Shown here: positions 1-8,502 of the stretch, one piece after another
Position numbering within the stretch: the first letter of the stretch is position 1
How the letters are laid out: each line of letters begins with the position of its first letter
Assembly: GCA_018001015.1 (NCBI GenBank)
Contig: JAGNIV010000026.1
Span: 1-48,440, forward strand
Source: Phenylobacterium sp.
GTDB lineage: Bacteria > Pseudomonadota > Alphaproteobacteria > Caulobacterales > Caulobacteraceae
DNA: 48,440 nucleotides
Reading direction: 5' to 3'
Program-made: the position numbers and the translations under genes
Notes under the pieces: generated by a model
What the model was told of the DNA's origin: nothing
Database searches by the model: none
What the model saw: only the letters and a program-made list of their open reading frames with translations

Positions 1-67
1 CCGAGCCACGTAGCCGGGAAATCTCGCACCGCTCCTCAAGGCTGAGCTGCTCGTAGAGCCGTCCCAT
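1..67 (-). CDS. IS30 family transposase, N-terminal fragment (runs off window)
   Basis: Only about 22 codons are visible. The N-terminus begins MGRLYEQLSLEERCEISRLR, and the segment LSLEERCEI is the hallmark start of the helix-turn-helix domain of IS30 transposases, which bind the terminal inverted repeats and catalyse transposition with a DDE domain further downstream. The gene continues left of the window, so whether it is intact cannot be judged. The start is the ATG at 65-67. The family call rests on this short conserved segment. Confidence 0.7.
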   Translation of the reverse strand, partial: MGRLYEQLSLEERCEISRLRGS

Positions 68-110
68 GACAACACCTCCGCCAACGCAAGGTGTTGCACT
101 TCGTTTGAGA
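1..110 (-). mobile_element. End of an IS30-like insertion sequence (truncated by window edge)
   Basis: The stretch holds the first codons of an IS30-type transposase (see the next entry) and about 43 bases upstream. A 7-bp inverted repeat, CAACACC at 70-76 and GGTGTTG at 90-96, sits directly before the transposase start. The outer boundary near 110, after the segment TTGCACTTCGTTTGAGAAC, is my estimate: terminal sequences of this look are known from IS30 elements, but the other end and any target duplication lie outside the window. Confidence 0.55.
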
Positions 111-178
111 ACTCAGGGGATCCAGGTCATAGGTCAGGGCCTTGATCAAGAAACCTGAAGACAGCTGATGAATTTGGG

Positions 179-196
179 TCCCGGCCCTCGCCGGGA
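179..196. repeat. Palindromic REP-like element
   Basis: TCCCGGC and GCCGGGA form a perfect 7-bp stem around CCTC. Stem-loops of the type 'CATCCCGGC...GCCGGGACC' are widespread extragenic palindromes in alphaproteobacterial genomes. It lies directly after the stop of the DUF3089 gene and could also serve as its transcription terminator, although there is no T-run. Confidence 0.55.
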
Positions 197-207
197 TGAG
201 CGGATGG

Positions 208-1392
208 TCAGCGGCCAATCCGATGCACCGTCGACCCCTTCACCGTCCGCACCTCGGTGATCGGCGGCGCGGGACGCTGGAATCCGGGGCTCGACATCAG
301 CGCCACCACCCTGCGCTTCGCGTCGGCCTCAAGGTCTCCGTAGAACAGGTTGTAGCCGGGGACCTTGCGCTTGTCGGCCCACGAGCCCGCCCTCTTCAGC
401 ATCTTGGGCTTGGGTCGCGAGACCCGCAGGATTCCGTCCTGGCACTTGGCCGAGACCTGGCGGGTCAGAAAGGCCGGCCGAGCGCCCCACTCCAGGCCCG
501 TGGCGTTCGCCGCGCCCTGGTTCAGCTTGGCAGGGGCCGCGGCGTTTGCGGTCGCGCCCAGCAGCGGGTTGAAGCACAGCGGTGTGCGGCCGGCGATGTT
601 TTCCAGTTCGCCATTGGCGTCCCAGACCAGGGACCGGTCCCTGAGGGCCTGGACGCGTTCGTTGTCGTGCTCGAAGGCCGAAGCCCAGGCGGCAAGGCAG
701 CCCGCCTCGTTCGGCCGCGCGCAGGGTGTTAGCGGCGGCGTCTCAGCGGGGACCACAGTCTCCATGAGATAGGCCGCCGCCAGCCGCGCCCGCATGGCGG
801 GGTCGCGAGCGATCTCGTCGGCGATCAGACGTGAGGCCAGGGTCCCGCCCTGCTCCACGCCGACGACAATGAAGGGGCGCCCCTTGTTATCGGCGGCCAT
901 GTACTGCCGGAACGCCGCGACCACGTCGGCATAGGCGAAGCGCCGCGCGTCCCGGGCATCCTCGCGCAGGGTCAGCAGGGTGTAGAGGCTCGCCTGACGG
1001 TAGCGCGGGGCGAACAGCCGGCCGATGCGTAGGAAGGGCCCCGCATAGTTGGGCGCCACGACGCGGCGGAAGAACTTGTCGGACTGGACGTCATCGATGG
1101 GGCTGACCCAGTCCCTGCCGCCGTCATAGCTGGTGGGGCCGACGAAGAAGATGTCGGCCGGGGGATCGGCCGTGGTCCAGATCTCGGGCTTGGCGGGCAA
1201 CAGGGCCCAGGCGGCGCGCTGAGTGTAGTCGGGAGCCGTTGGCGGCTGGTAGGTCTGGAACGGCACCTTGGGGTCCAGCGCATTGCTGGCGATGTCGTCG
1301 CGCCACCAGAAGGCGGCCATCACCACCAGCGCCACGAAGCCCAGGGCGGCGGCGGTGACCAGACGCTTGAAGCCCTTGGGACGCTGGGCCAT
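208..1392 (-). CDS. DUF3089 family alpha/beta-hydrolase-like membrane-anchored protein
   Basis: This 394-residue protein has an N-terminal membrane anchor (about residues 12-29, ending AAFWW) followed by a large domain with the look of the DUF3089 family, which has an alpha/beta-hydrolase fold. Supporting segments are ADIFFVGPTSY near residue 80 and a C-terminal YNLFYGD. DUF3089 proteins normally carry a lipase-type nucleophile elbow G-x-S-x-G; here the equivalent segment after GRPFIVV reads G-V-E-Q-G-G, so the serine is replaced by glutamate. The anchor suggests it faces the periplasm. It lies 3 bases after hldD as the last gene of the kdsA-hldE-hldD run, so a role in envelope or LPS metabolism is plausible but inferred. 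No substrate can be named. Confidence 0.75.
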   Translation of the reverse strand: MAQRPKGFKRLVTAAALGFVALVVMAAFWWRDDIASNALDPKVPFQTYQPPTAPDYTQRAAWALLPAKPEIWTTADPPADIFFVGPTSYDGGRDWVSPIDDVQSDKFFRRVVAPNYAGPFLRIGRLFAPRYRQASLYTLLTLREDARDARRFAYADVVAAFRQYMAADNKGRPFIVVGVEQGGTLASRLIADEIARDPAMRARLAAAYLMETVVPAETPPLTPCARPNEAGCLAAWASAFEHDNERVQALRDRSLVWDANGELENIAGRTPLCFNPLLGATANAAAPAKLNQGAANATGLEWGARPAFLTRQVSAKCQDGILRVSRPKPKMLKRAGSWADKRKVPGYNLFYGDLEADAKRRVVALMSSPGFQRPAPPITEVRTVKGSTVHRIGR

Positions 1393-1395
1393 CGC

Positions 1396-2394
1396 CTACC
1401 TGTAAGGGTCCGGCTGCGACAGATAGTTTTGGATGTAGTCGGTGATGCCGTCTTCCAGCGGCGTCATCGGTTGATTGAAACCGGCGGCCTTCAGCCGGTC
1501 CATCTTGGCCTGGGTGAAGTACTGGTACTTGTCCCGGATGGCCGGCGGCATCGGAGTGTATTCGATCTTGGCGGGCTTGCCGGCCGCGGCGAAGACCGCC
1601 TTGGCCATGTCCTCGAAGGTCCGCGCCTTGCCAGAGCCCAGGTTGTAGACGCCGTTCACCTGTTCGGAATTGGCCAGCCACGCGACCACGTCGGCGACGT
1701 CGCCGACATAGACGAAGTCGCGGGTCTGGCCGCCGTCGGCGACCCCCTCGCGGTAGGACTTGAACAGCTGCACGGCCTGGCCACCCGCCACCTTTGGCCA
1801 GATCTGCGACGCCACCGACTTCATCGCGTGCTTGTGCTCTTCGTTGGGGCCGTAAACGTTGAAGAACTTCAGGCCCACCCATTGCGGCGGCGCGTAGTCG
1901 CGGGCGGCCTGGCGGGCGGCGAACAGGTCGAACAGGGCTTTCGACCAGCCATAGGTGTTCAGGGGGCGCAGGGCCGCCAGCGAGGCGAGGTCATCCTTGT
2001 CGTCAAAGTCGGTGGTGTCGCCGTAGGTCGCCGCCGAAGAGGCATAGACGAAACGCCGCTGACGGTCGGCGCACCACCGGAACAGGTCTCGGCTCAGCGT
2101 GAAATTAGCGTGGATGATCTTGTCGGCGTCAGGCTCGGTCGTGGAGGAGATCGCGCCCATGTGGACGACGATCTCGATGTCTCGCCAGCGCTTCTCCAGC
2201 CAGTCGAACATGTTCTCCGGCGCCACGAAGTCGCCGATCGGATGCTTGGCGATGTTACGCCATTTGCCGAGTTCCGCCTCCTGCAGCCAGTCGCAGACCA
2301 CCACGTCGAGGCTCGGGTCTTCCGTCAGCTTGGCGACGATGTTGGAGCCGATAAACCCGGCCCCGCCGGTGACGAAGGCGATGCGACGGGTCAT
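1396..2394 (-). CDS. hldD: ADP-L-glycero-D-manno-heptose 6-epimerase
   Basis: This cytoplasmic enzyme converts ADP-D-glycero-D-manno-heptose to the L-glycero epimer, the last step in making the heptose donor for the LPS inner core. The protein has 332 residues. It is an extended short-chain dehydrogenase: the Rossmann motif GGAGFIGSN is at residues 10-18 and the catalytic Y148-GWS-K152 follows. Segments such as FFNVYGPNE and TRDFVYVGDVADV are typical of HldD. The ATG at 2392-2394 overlaps the hldE stop by ATGA, so the pair is probably translationally coupled. An upstream in-frame extension to 2727 is ruled out because it lies inside hldE and carries no family similarity. Confidence 0.95.
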   Translation of the reverse strand: MTRRIAFVTGGAGFIGSNIVAKLTEDPSLDVVVCDWLQEAELGKWRNIAKHPIGDFVAPENMFDWLEKRWRDIEIVVHMGAISSTTEPDADKIIHANFTLSRDLFRWCADRQRRFVYASSAATYGDTTDFDDKDDLASLAALRPLNTYGWSKALFDLFAARQAARDYAPPQWVGLKFFNVYGPNEEHKHAMKSVASQIWPKVAGGQAVQLFKSYREGVADGGQTRDFVYVGDVADVVAWLANSEQVNGVYNLGSGKARTFEDMAKAVFAAAGKPAKIEYTPMPPAIRDKYQYFTQAKMDRLKAAGFNQPMTPLEDGITDYIQNYLSQPDPYR

Positions 2395-3851
2395 GTCGGC
2401 TCCTTGGCGGTCATGCGGGCGATGGCGGCGGTGGTGGAATAGCCGTCGACGATCTGGGCCAGACGGACCTCGCCGCCCCAGCCCTTCACCAAGTCGCCGC
2501 CCACCACCTGGTCTTCCGAATAGTCGGCGCCCTTGATCAGCACCTCGGGCCGCGCGGCCTCGATCAGCTTGATCGGGGTGTCCTCGTCGAAGGGCACAAC
2601 CAGGTCGACGGCGCCCAGACCCGCCAGCACCATGGCCCGGCCCTCCAGGTCGTTGACCGGCCGCCCCTCCCCCTTCAGCGCCCTCACCGAGCGGTCGGAG
2701 TTGAGCCCCACCACCAGCCGGTCGCACCAGGACCTGGCCTGGTTGAGATAGGTCACATGGCCTCGGTGCAGGATGTCGAAACAGCCGTTGGTGAAGCCCA
2801 CCCGCAGGCCCTTGGCGCGCCAGCGGGCGATCTCGTCGGTCATCCGCTGCGGCGTGACGATCTTACCCTCGGCGGGCGCCATGTGGGCTGTGAGCGAGGC
2901 CTCGATCAGTTCCTCGGGCAGGACGGTAGCGGTGCCGGCCTTGCCCACGGCCACGCCGGAGGCCAGCATGGCGAAGGCGATGGCGTCCTCGACCGGCGTG
3001 CCGGCGGCCAGGGCCAGCCCCAGGGCCGCCAGGGCCGTGTCCCCGGCGCCTGAGGCGTCGAACACCTCCCGCGCCGAGGTCGGGAAGTGCCGCACCGGTT
3101 CTCCGCGCACGGCCAGGGTGATGCCCTTGGAGGCCCGCGTCACCAGGATCGCCTTGGCTTCACAGAGCGACAGGGCCTGGGCCAGGGCCGCCTCGATCTC
3201 GTCGTTGCTGCCGGTGGGCAGGCCGGTGGCGTGGGCCAGCTCGCTGGCGTTCGGCTTGATCACGTCCACCGCGCCGTAGCGCAGGAAGTTTCGCGCCTTG
3301 GAGTCGACGATCACCGGCACGCCGACCGCACGCACCGCGGCGATCACCGCGTCGGTGACGACCCCCTTGCCGTAGTCCGACAGCAGGATCGCCCCGGCGC
3401 CCTCGGCCACCTCGCGCACGGTGCGGACCAGGCGTTTCTCCACCTCGCCGGTCGCGGGCTTGCTGGCCTCCAGATCGACGCGCAGCAGTTGCTGGCCGCC
3501 GGAGACGAAGCGAGTCTTGAGGGTGGTCGGCCGGTCAGCGTCGGGAACCAGGAAGCCCTCGATGCCGGTCTTGTCGCCGATCAGCCGCAGAGCCTCGTGG
3601 CTTTCGGGATCGGTGCCGATCAGACCCACCAGCGCCACATCGCCCCCGAGCGCCGCGACATTTCGGGCCACATTGCCCGCGCCGCCCAACATCACCAGCT
3701 CACGCTCGCGGGCCAGGACCGGGATCGGCGCTTCCGGGGAGACGCGCGTCACCTCGCCATAGACAAAGCGGTCCACCATCAGGTCGCCGACACAGACGAT
3801 GCGGGCGCCGGAGAGACGGGTCAGCAGTTGCTGGAGAGTCGAGAGGTCCAT
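2391..3851 (-). CDS. hldE: Bifunctional heptose 7-phosphate kinase / heptose 1-phosphate adenylyltransferase
   Basis: HldE phosphorylates D-glycero-D-manno-heptose 7-phosphate at C1 and, after dephosphorylation by another enzyme, adenylylates the 1-phosphate. Its 486 residues are full length for the fused enzyme. Residues 1 to about 320 are a PfkB/ribokinase-type kinase (LGGAGNVARN near the start; anion-hole motif D-A-S-G-A-G-D-T). The C-terminal 150 residues are a nucleotidyltransferase with FTNGCFDILHRGH. The start codon overlaps the kdsA stop as TGATG and the stop overlaps hldD. No phosphatase gene (gmhB) is present beside it. Confidence 0.95.
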   Translation of the reverse strand: MDLSTLQQLLTRLSGARIVCVGDLMVDRFVYGEVTRVSPEAPIPVLARERELVMLGGAGNVARNVAALGGDVALVGLIGTDPESHEALRLIGDKTGIEGFLVPDADRPTTLKTRFVSGGQQLLRVDLEASKPATGEVEKRLVRTVREVAEGAGAILLSDYGKGVVTDAVIAAVRAVGVPVIVDSKARNFLRYGAVDVIKPNASELAHATGLPTGSNDEIEAALAQALSLCEAKAILVTRASKGITLAVRGEPVRHFPTSAREVFDASGAGDTALAALGLALAAGTPVEDAIAFAMLASGVAVGKAGTATVLPEELIEASLTAHMAPAEGKIVTPQRMTDEIARWRAKGLRVGFTNGCFDILHRGHVTYLNQARSWCDRLVVGLNSDRSVRALKGEGRPVNDLEGRAMVLAGLGAVDLVVPFDEDTPIKLIEAARPEVLIKGADYSEDQVVGGDLVKGWGGEVRLAQIVDGYSTTAAIARMTAKEPT

Positions 3852-4696
3852 CAGCGCGCCGCGTGCAGGGCCTTGAGGGTCTTCAGGAGTCCCTCGGCGC
3901 TATCCAGCGGCAGACAGCTCGGCCCATCGCAGAGCGCCTTGTCCGGGTCGTGGTGGAATTCGAGGAAGACGCCGTCAGCGCCGGCCGCCACCGCCGCCTT
4001 GGCGATGATCGGGACGCCTTCGCGCCGGCCGCCGGTGGAGGCGCCGTTCGACTTCGGGTTGGCGCCGGGCAGTTGCACCGCATGGGTGGCGTCGATGGTC
4101 ACGGGCGCGCCCAACTGCTTCATTTCCTCGATGCCGAGCATGTCGACCACCAGGTTGTTGTAGCCGAAGGAGACCCCCCGCTCGCACAGGATGACCAGGT
4201 CCTCGCCGATCGCTTCCTTGATCTTATCGAGGATATTGCGGCAGTCCCAGGGGGCCAGGAACTGGCCTTTCTTTACATGCAACAGGCCGCCGGCCGCCTG
4301 GGTCGCGCGGGCCGCGGCCACAACCAGGTCAGTCTGACGGCAAAGGAAGGCGGGGATCTGCACCAGGTCGGCGATTGCCGCCACAGGCTCCACCTGATCA
4401 AGCTCGTGCAGGTCGGTGGCGATGGGCAGGTCGAACTCGTCCTTGATGGCCTTGAGCATCTTCAGGCCTTCGGTGATCCCGGGGCCGCGATAGCTATGGA
4501 TCGACGAGCGATTGGCCTTGTCGAAGCTCGCCTTGAACACGTAGGGCAGGCCCAGCTCGCGGGTCACCTGCTTGAGGTGACGGGCTGTGTCGCGGGCAAG
4601 CTCGATGTCTTCCAGGACGTTCAGGCCCGCGATCACCACCAGCGGCTGGCCGTCGCCAATCGAGATGTTCCACTTGTTCAGGGTCAGGACGGCCAT
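3851..4696 (-). CDS. kdsA: 3-deoxy-8-phosphooctulonate (Kdo-8-P) synthase
   Basis: KdsA condenses phosphoenolpyruvate with arabinose 5-phosphate to give Kdo 8-phosphate, the precursor of the inner-core sugar Kdo. The 281-residue protein shows YVFKASFDKANRSS, a hallmark of the family, then RQTDLV and CDGPS near the end. The position that is cysteine in metal-dependent KdsA is asparagine here (AGLNVLE), which points to the metal-independent class. The start is set at the ATG of MAVLTLNKW; a 40-residue upstream extension shows no family similarity. It heads the kdsA-hldE-hldD operon. Confidence 0.95.
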   Translation of the reverse strand: MAVLTLNKWNISIGDGQPLVVIAGLNVLEDIELARDTARHLKQVTRELGLPYVFKASFDKANRSSIHSYRGPGITEGLKMLKAIKDEFDLPIATDLHELDQVEPVAAIADLVQIPAFLCRQTDLVVAAARATQAAGGLLHVKKGQFLAPWDCRNILDKIKEAIGEDLVILCERGVSFGYNNLVVDMLGIEEMKQLGAPVTIDATHAVQLPGANPKSNGASTGGRREGVPIIAKAAVAAGADGVFLEFHHDPDKALCDGPSCLPLDSAEGLLKTLKALHAAR

Positions 4697-4882
4697 AGAC
4701 GGACTCCGGATCGCTCGGGCTTTGGGATGGCGCCTAAGTGGCGCGCGGGCGTTGTCTTCACAAGCTTGAATTCGTCGGCTGCATCCGAGGCCGGAACGTG
4801 TCCGTAGGTCCAGCAAGGGTTCTCGAATTTTCCCGACGCCAAACCAGTGTTAGTATCCAGTTAGAGATCGGGAGTTGCAGCC

Positions 4883-6136
4883 ATGACCCTGGCGCATGAA
4901 TCATCCCTGACCGCCCTGGCGGCCTCGCCCCGCGCCTTCCGGCGCGTCCCGGCCCTGGCCGGCGTGCCCATGATCTTCCGTAATGCGCTGCGGATGATGG
5001 CGCGCAACTGGTTGGCGGGAGAACTGACCTTCGTCACGCCCAAGGGCCATGAGCTGCGGCTGGAGGGTGAACCCGGGCCCAAGGCGCGGATCATCGTGCG
5101 GGACTTCCGTTTCATCCGCCGGGCCTTGGCGGCCGGGGACATCGGCTTCGCCGAAGGCTACGCGGCCGGTGAGTGGGACACGCCGGACCTGACCGCGGTG
5201 CTTAGCGTCTTCTCCCTGAACTTCGAGAACCTGAGCCGTCTGACCGAGGGCAATGCCCTGGTGGGCGTTTTCAACTTCCTGAACCACGCCCTGAACAGCA
5301 ACACCCGCAGGGGTTCAAAGCGCAACATCCACGCCCACTACGACCTGGGAAACGACTTCTATTCCCGCTGGCTCGACCCCAGCATGACCTATTCCTCGGC
5401 CCTGTTCACCGAAGCCGGCCAGAGCCTGGAGGATGCCCAGCGCGAGAAGTACAGGGCCCTGGCGAACGCCATGGACCTGCGGGCCGGGCATACTGTGCTG
5501 GAAATCGGCTGCGGCTGGGGCGGTTTCGCGGAATATGCGGCCAAGGAAGTTGGCGCCCATGTCACCGGGATCACCATCTCGACCGAGCAGTTCGGCTTCG
5601 CCACCCGGCGTATGGCCGAGCAGGGCCTGAACGACCGGGCGCAGATCAAGCTGATCGACTATCGCGACGTCCAGGGGACCTTCGATCGCGTCGCCTCGAT
5701 CGAGATGTTCGAAGCGGTGGGCGAGCGCTACTGGCCGACCTACTTCAAGAAGATCCAGGACGTCCTGGCGCCGGGTGGTCGGGCGGCGCTGCAGATCATC
5801 ACCATTCAGGAAGCCCTGTTTGAGGGCTATCGCAAACGCGCGGACTTCATTCAGAAGTATATCTTCCCGGGCGGCATGCTGCCTTCGGAGAGCCGACTGA
5901 AGGCCGAGACGGACCGCGCGGGCCTGACCTGGACCGGGATTTCCCGTTTCGGCCGGGACTATGCCCAGACCCTGGCCCAATGGGAGCAGCGCTTCGACGC
6001 CCGCTGGGACGACATCAAGGGTGCGGACTTTGACGAACATTTCCGCAAGATCTGGCGGTTTTATCTGAGTTACTGCGACGCGGGTTTCCGCACCGGCCGC
6101 ACCGATGTCGTGCAGCTTGGCCTCGCAAAGGCCTGA
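4883..6136 (+). CDS. cfa: Cyclopropane-fatty-acyl-phospholipid synthase
   Basis: This SAM-dependent enzyme adds a methylene bridge across cis double bonds of membrane phospholipid acyl chains, usually in stationary phase or acid stress. The 417-residue protein has the class I methyltransferase glycine motif VLEIGCGWGG near residue 210, the CFA-specific YSSALF and SIEMFEAVG segments, and a C-terminal YCDAGF carrying the conserved cysteine. A ribosome-binding site GGGAG lies 8 bases before the ATG. It is transcribed away from kdsA across a 186-base gap in which I see no convincing promoter. Confidence 0.92.
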   Translation: MTLAHESSLTALAASPRAFRRVPALAGVPMIFRNALRMMARNWLAGELTFVTPKGHELRLEGEPGPKARIIVRDFRFIRRALAAGDIGFAEGYAAGEWDTPDLTAVLSVFSLNFENLSRLTEGNALVGVFNFLNHALNSNTRRGSKRNIHAHYDLGNDFYSRWLDPSMTYSSALFTEAGQSLEDAQREKYRALANAMDLRAGHTVLEIGCGWGGFAEYAAKEVGAHVTGITISTEQFGFATRRMAEQGLNDRAQIKLIDYRDVQGTFDRVASIEMFEAVGERYWPTYFKKIQDVLAPGGRAALQIITIQEALFEGYRKRADFIQKYIFPGGMLPSESRLKAETDRAGLTWTGISRFGRDYAQTLAQWEQRFDARWDDIKGADFDEHFRKIWRFYLSYCDAGFRTGRTDVVQLGLAKA

Positions 6137-6179
6137 TCGCCCCCTGTTCGGACGCGCCAACGCCCCTTAAGTAGCGGGG

Positions 6180-7178
6180 ATGACCGTCGCACACAGCGTC
6201 CTCGACGCCATCGGAAACACGCCGCTCATCCGCCTCAATCGCGCCAGCGAGGCGACGGGCTGCGAAATTCTCGGCAAGGCCGAGTTCATGAACCCCGGCC
6301 AGTCCGTGAAGGACCGGGCGGCGCTGTACATCATGCGTGACGCCGAACGGCGGGGCCTGTTGAAGCCCGGCGGGCGGATCGTCGAGGGCACGGCCGGCAA
6401 CACCGGCATCGGCCTGGCCATGGTCGCCTCGGCCAGCGGCTATAAGACTACCATCGTCATTCCGCGCACCCAGAGCCAGGAAAAGAAGGACGCTATCCGT
6501 CTGCTGGGCGCCGAGTTGGTGGAGGTGGACGCCGTCCCCTACTCCAATCCCGAGAACTATGTCCGCTATTCCGGCCGCTTGGCCGAAGAGCTCAACGCCA
6601 AGGAGCCGGCGGGCGCCGTCTGGGCCAACCAGTTCGACAACGTCGCCAACCGCCAGGCCCACGTCGAGACGACCGGCCCGGAAATCTGGGCGCAGACCGA
6701 CGGCAAGGTGGACGGATTCATCTGCGCCGTGGGCTCCGGCGGCACCCTGGCCGGCATCGCCGAGGCTCTGCGCGCCCGAAACCCCAAGGTCGCCATCGGC
6801 CTGGCCGATCCGCACGGCGCGGCGCTCTACAGCTACTTCACCGACGGCGAGCTGAAGTCCGAAGGAACCTCCATCAGCGAGGGCATCGGCCAGGGTCGGA
6901 TCACCGCCAATCTGGAGGGCCTGCAGATCGACCATGCCTATCGCATCGGCGACGAGGAGATGCTGCTGGCCATCTACGACATGGTCGAACACGAGGGCCT
7001 GGTGATGGGCGGCTCCACCGGCATCAACGTCGCCGGCGCCATCCGCATGGCCAAGGGCCTGGGCCCTGGCCACACCATCGTGACCATCCTGTGCGACCAG
7101 GGCTCGCGCTATCAGAGCAAGATCTACAATCCCGAATTCCTCAAGGAGCGGGGTCTGCCCGTCCCCGGCTGGCTATGA
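6180..7178 (+). CDS. cysK: Cysteine synthase A (O-acetylserine sulfhydrylase)
   Basis: The enzyme replaces the acetyl group of O-acetylserine with sulfide to form cysteine. The 332-residue protein is a fold-type II PLP enzyme: the PLP lysine is in NPGQSVKDR near residue 43, the substrate loop reads EGTAGNTG instead of the commoner EPTSGNTG, and the phosphate-binding loop is GSGGT. The C-terminus ends GWL without a regulatory CBS domain. It overlaps sseA by ATGA, forming a sulfur-metabolism operon. Because of the variant substrate loop, activity as a related beta-substitution enzyme cannot be excluded. Confidence 0.9.
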   Translation: MTVAHSVLDAIGNTPLIRLNRASEATGCEILGKAEFMNPGQSVKDRAALYIMRDAERRGLLKPGGRIVEGTAGNTGIGLAMVASASGYKTTIVIPRTQSQEKKDAIRLLGAELVEVDAVPYSNPENYVRYSGRLAEELNAKEPAGAVWANQFDNVANRQAHVETTGPEIWAQTDGKVDGFICAVGSGGTLAGIAEALRARNPKVAIGLADPHGAALYSYFTDGELKSEGTSISEGIGQGRITANLEGLQIDHAYRIGDEEMLLAIYDMVEHEGLVMGGSTGINVAGAIRMAKGLGPGHTIVTILCDQGSRYQSKIYNPEFLKERGLPVPGWL

Positions 7179-8011
7179 CCGACCCCCTGGTTTCCACCGA
7201 CTGGCTGGCCGCGCACCTGGGCGAGGTTCAGGTGGTGGACGCCACCTGGTTCATGCCCAATGAGGGCCGGGAGGGGCACGCCGACTACCTCGCCGCCCAT
7301 ATCCCAGGCGCGGTGTTCTTCGACATCGACGCCATCGCCGACAAGACCGTCGATCTGCCGCACATGCTGCCGACCGCGCAGGGCTTCGCGGACGCCGCCG
7401 GGCAGCTGGGCCTGTCGCGGGACGCCACGGTGGTGGCCTATGACAGCTTCGGCATACGCTCGGCGGCGCGGGTTTGGTGGACCCTGCGGGTGATGGGATT
7501 TGCCAAGGTCTTCGTCCTCGACGGCGGCTTCAAGAAATGGCTCGCCGAGGGCCGTCCGACGGAAGGCGGCCAAGGCGCCCTGCCCCCGACGACCCTGACG
7601 CCCAGCCTGGACGCCAGGCTGGTCCGGGATGTCGGCGCCGTGAAGAACCTGCTGGAGTCGAAAGCTGCCCAACTGGTGGACGCCCGTGGCGCCGCGCGCT
7701 TCCGTGGGGAGGCGCCCGAGCCCCGTGCCGGGCTGCGCTCGGGCCACATGCCCGGCGCCCGCAACACCCCCTTCGACAGCCTGCTGAACGGGGACGGCAC
7801 GATGAAATCGGCTGACCAACTGAGGCCGCTGTTCGCCGCCGCCAAGGTCGACCTCGGCGCCCCCATCGTCACCACCTGCGGCTCAGGGGTCACGGCCTCC
7901 GTCATCGCCCTGGCGCTGGCCCGGTTGGGGCGTGAGGACGTGGCGGTTTATGACGGCTCCTGGACCGAATGGGGCGGCCGCAGCGACACCGCCGTGGTGA
8001 CCGGTCCTTGA
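7175..8011 (+). CDS. sseA: 3-mercaptopyruvate/thiosulfate sulfurtransferase (double rhodanese)
   Basis: The protein transfers sulfane sulfur, most likely from 3-mercaptopyruvate, to thiol acceptors. Its 278 residues form two rhodanese domains. The first is inactive-type and ends around DGGFKKW. The second has the active-site loop C-G-S-G-V-T-A, whose CGSGVT form is typical of mercaptopyruvate rather than thiosulfate sulfurtransferases, and ends GSWTEWG. The ATG overlaps the cysK stop and its own stop overlaps the next start, so the three genes are probably coupled. Confidence 0.92.
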   Translation: MTDPLVSTDWLAAHLGEVQVVDATWFMPNEGREGHADYLAAHIPGAVFFDIDAIADKTVDLPHMLPTAQGFADAAGQLGLSRDATVVAYDSFGIRSAARVWWTLRVMGFAKVFVLDGGFKKWLAEGRPTEGGQGALPPTTLTPSLDARLVRDVGAVKNLLESKAAQLVDARGAARFRGEAPEPRAGLRSGHMPGARNTPFDSLLNGDGTMKSADQLRPLFAAAKVDLGAPIVTTCGSGVTASVIALALARLGREDVAVYDGSWTEWGGRSDTAVVTGP

Positions 8012-8502
8012 GGGTACGCCTCGCCCGCCCCGACGACATCCCCGCCTTGCCGCTCCTGGAGGATTCAGCGGGCCAGGCCTTCCGTGGCACCGACCAGGAC
8101 TGGATCGCCGACGACATCGTCATCGAGGCAGACGCCTACCCGCCCCTGGTGGCGGCCGGCGGGGTCTGGGTGTCGGAAGCCGACGACGGCACGGTGACAG
8201 GCTTCGTCGCCACCGAGCCCCTGGACGACGCCCTGCACATCCTGGAAATGGCTGTCCACCAGGATCATCAGCGCCAGGGGATCGGCGCCCGGCTGATGGC
8301 CGCGGCGCTGGATCACGGTAAGCGCGCAAGCTACCCCGCCGCGACCCTGACCACCTTCCGGACCATCCCCTGGAATGCGCCGTTCTACGCCCGCCTCGGA
8401 TTTTTGATCCTCGACGAACCATCGCCGGCGCTGCAAGCCATCCTCGCCGAGGAAGCCGCGCGCGGCCTCACCGACCGCTGCGCGATGAGGCTGGTCTTCT
8501 AG
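8008..8502 (+). CDS. GNAT family N-acetyltransferase
   Basis: This is a small acyl-CoA-dependent N-acetyltransferase of unknown substrate. The 164-residue protein shows the GNAT elements in order: RLARPDDIPAL at the N-terminus, the beta-4 strand HILEMAVHQDHQRQGIG with the acetyl-CoA-binding Q/R-x-x-G-x-G loop, then NAPFYARLGF. I place the start at the TTG at 8008 because homologues begin near this point and it overlaps the sseA stop (TTGA); no ATG is available there. Its TAG stop shares the palindromic CTAG with the convergent P450 gene. Confidence 0.85.
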   Translation: MRVRLARPDDIPALPLLEDSAGQAFRGTDQDWIADDIVIEADAYPPLVAAGGVWVSEADDGTVTGFVATEPLDDALHILEMAVHQDHQRQGIGARLMAAALDHGKRASYPAATLTTFRTIPWNAPFYARLGFLILDEPSPALQAILAEEAARGLTDRCAMRLVF

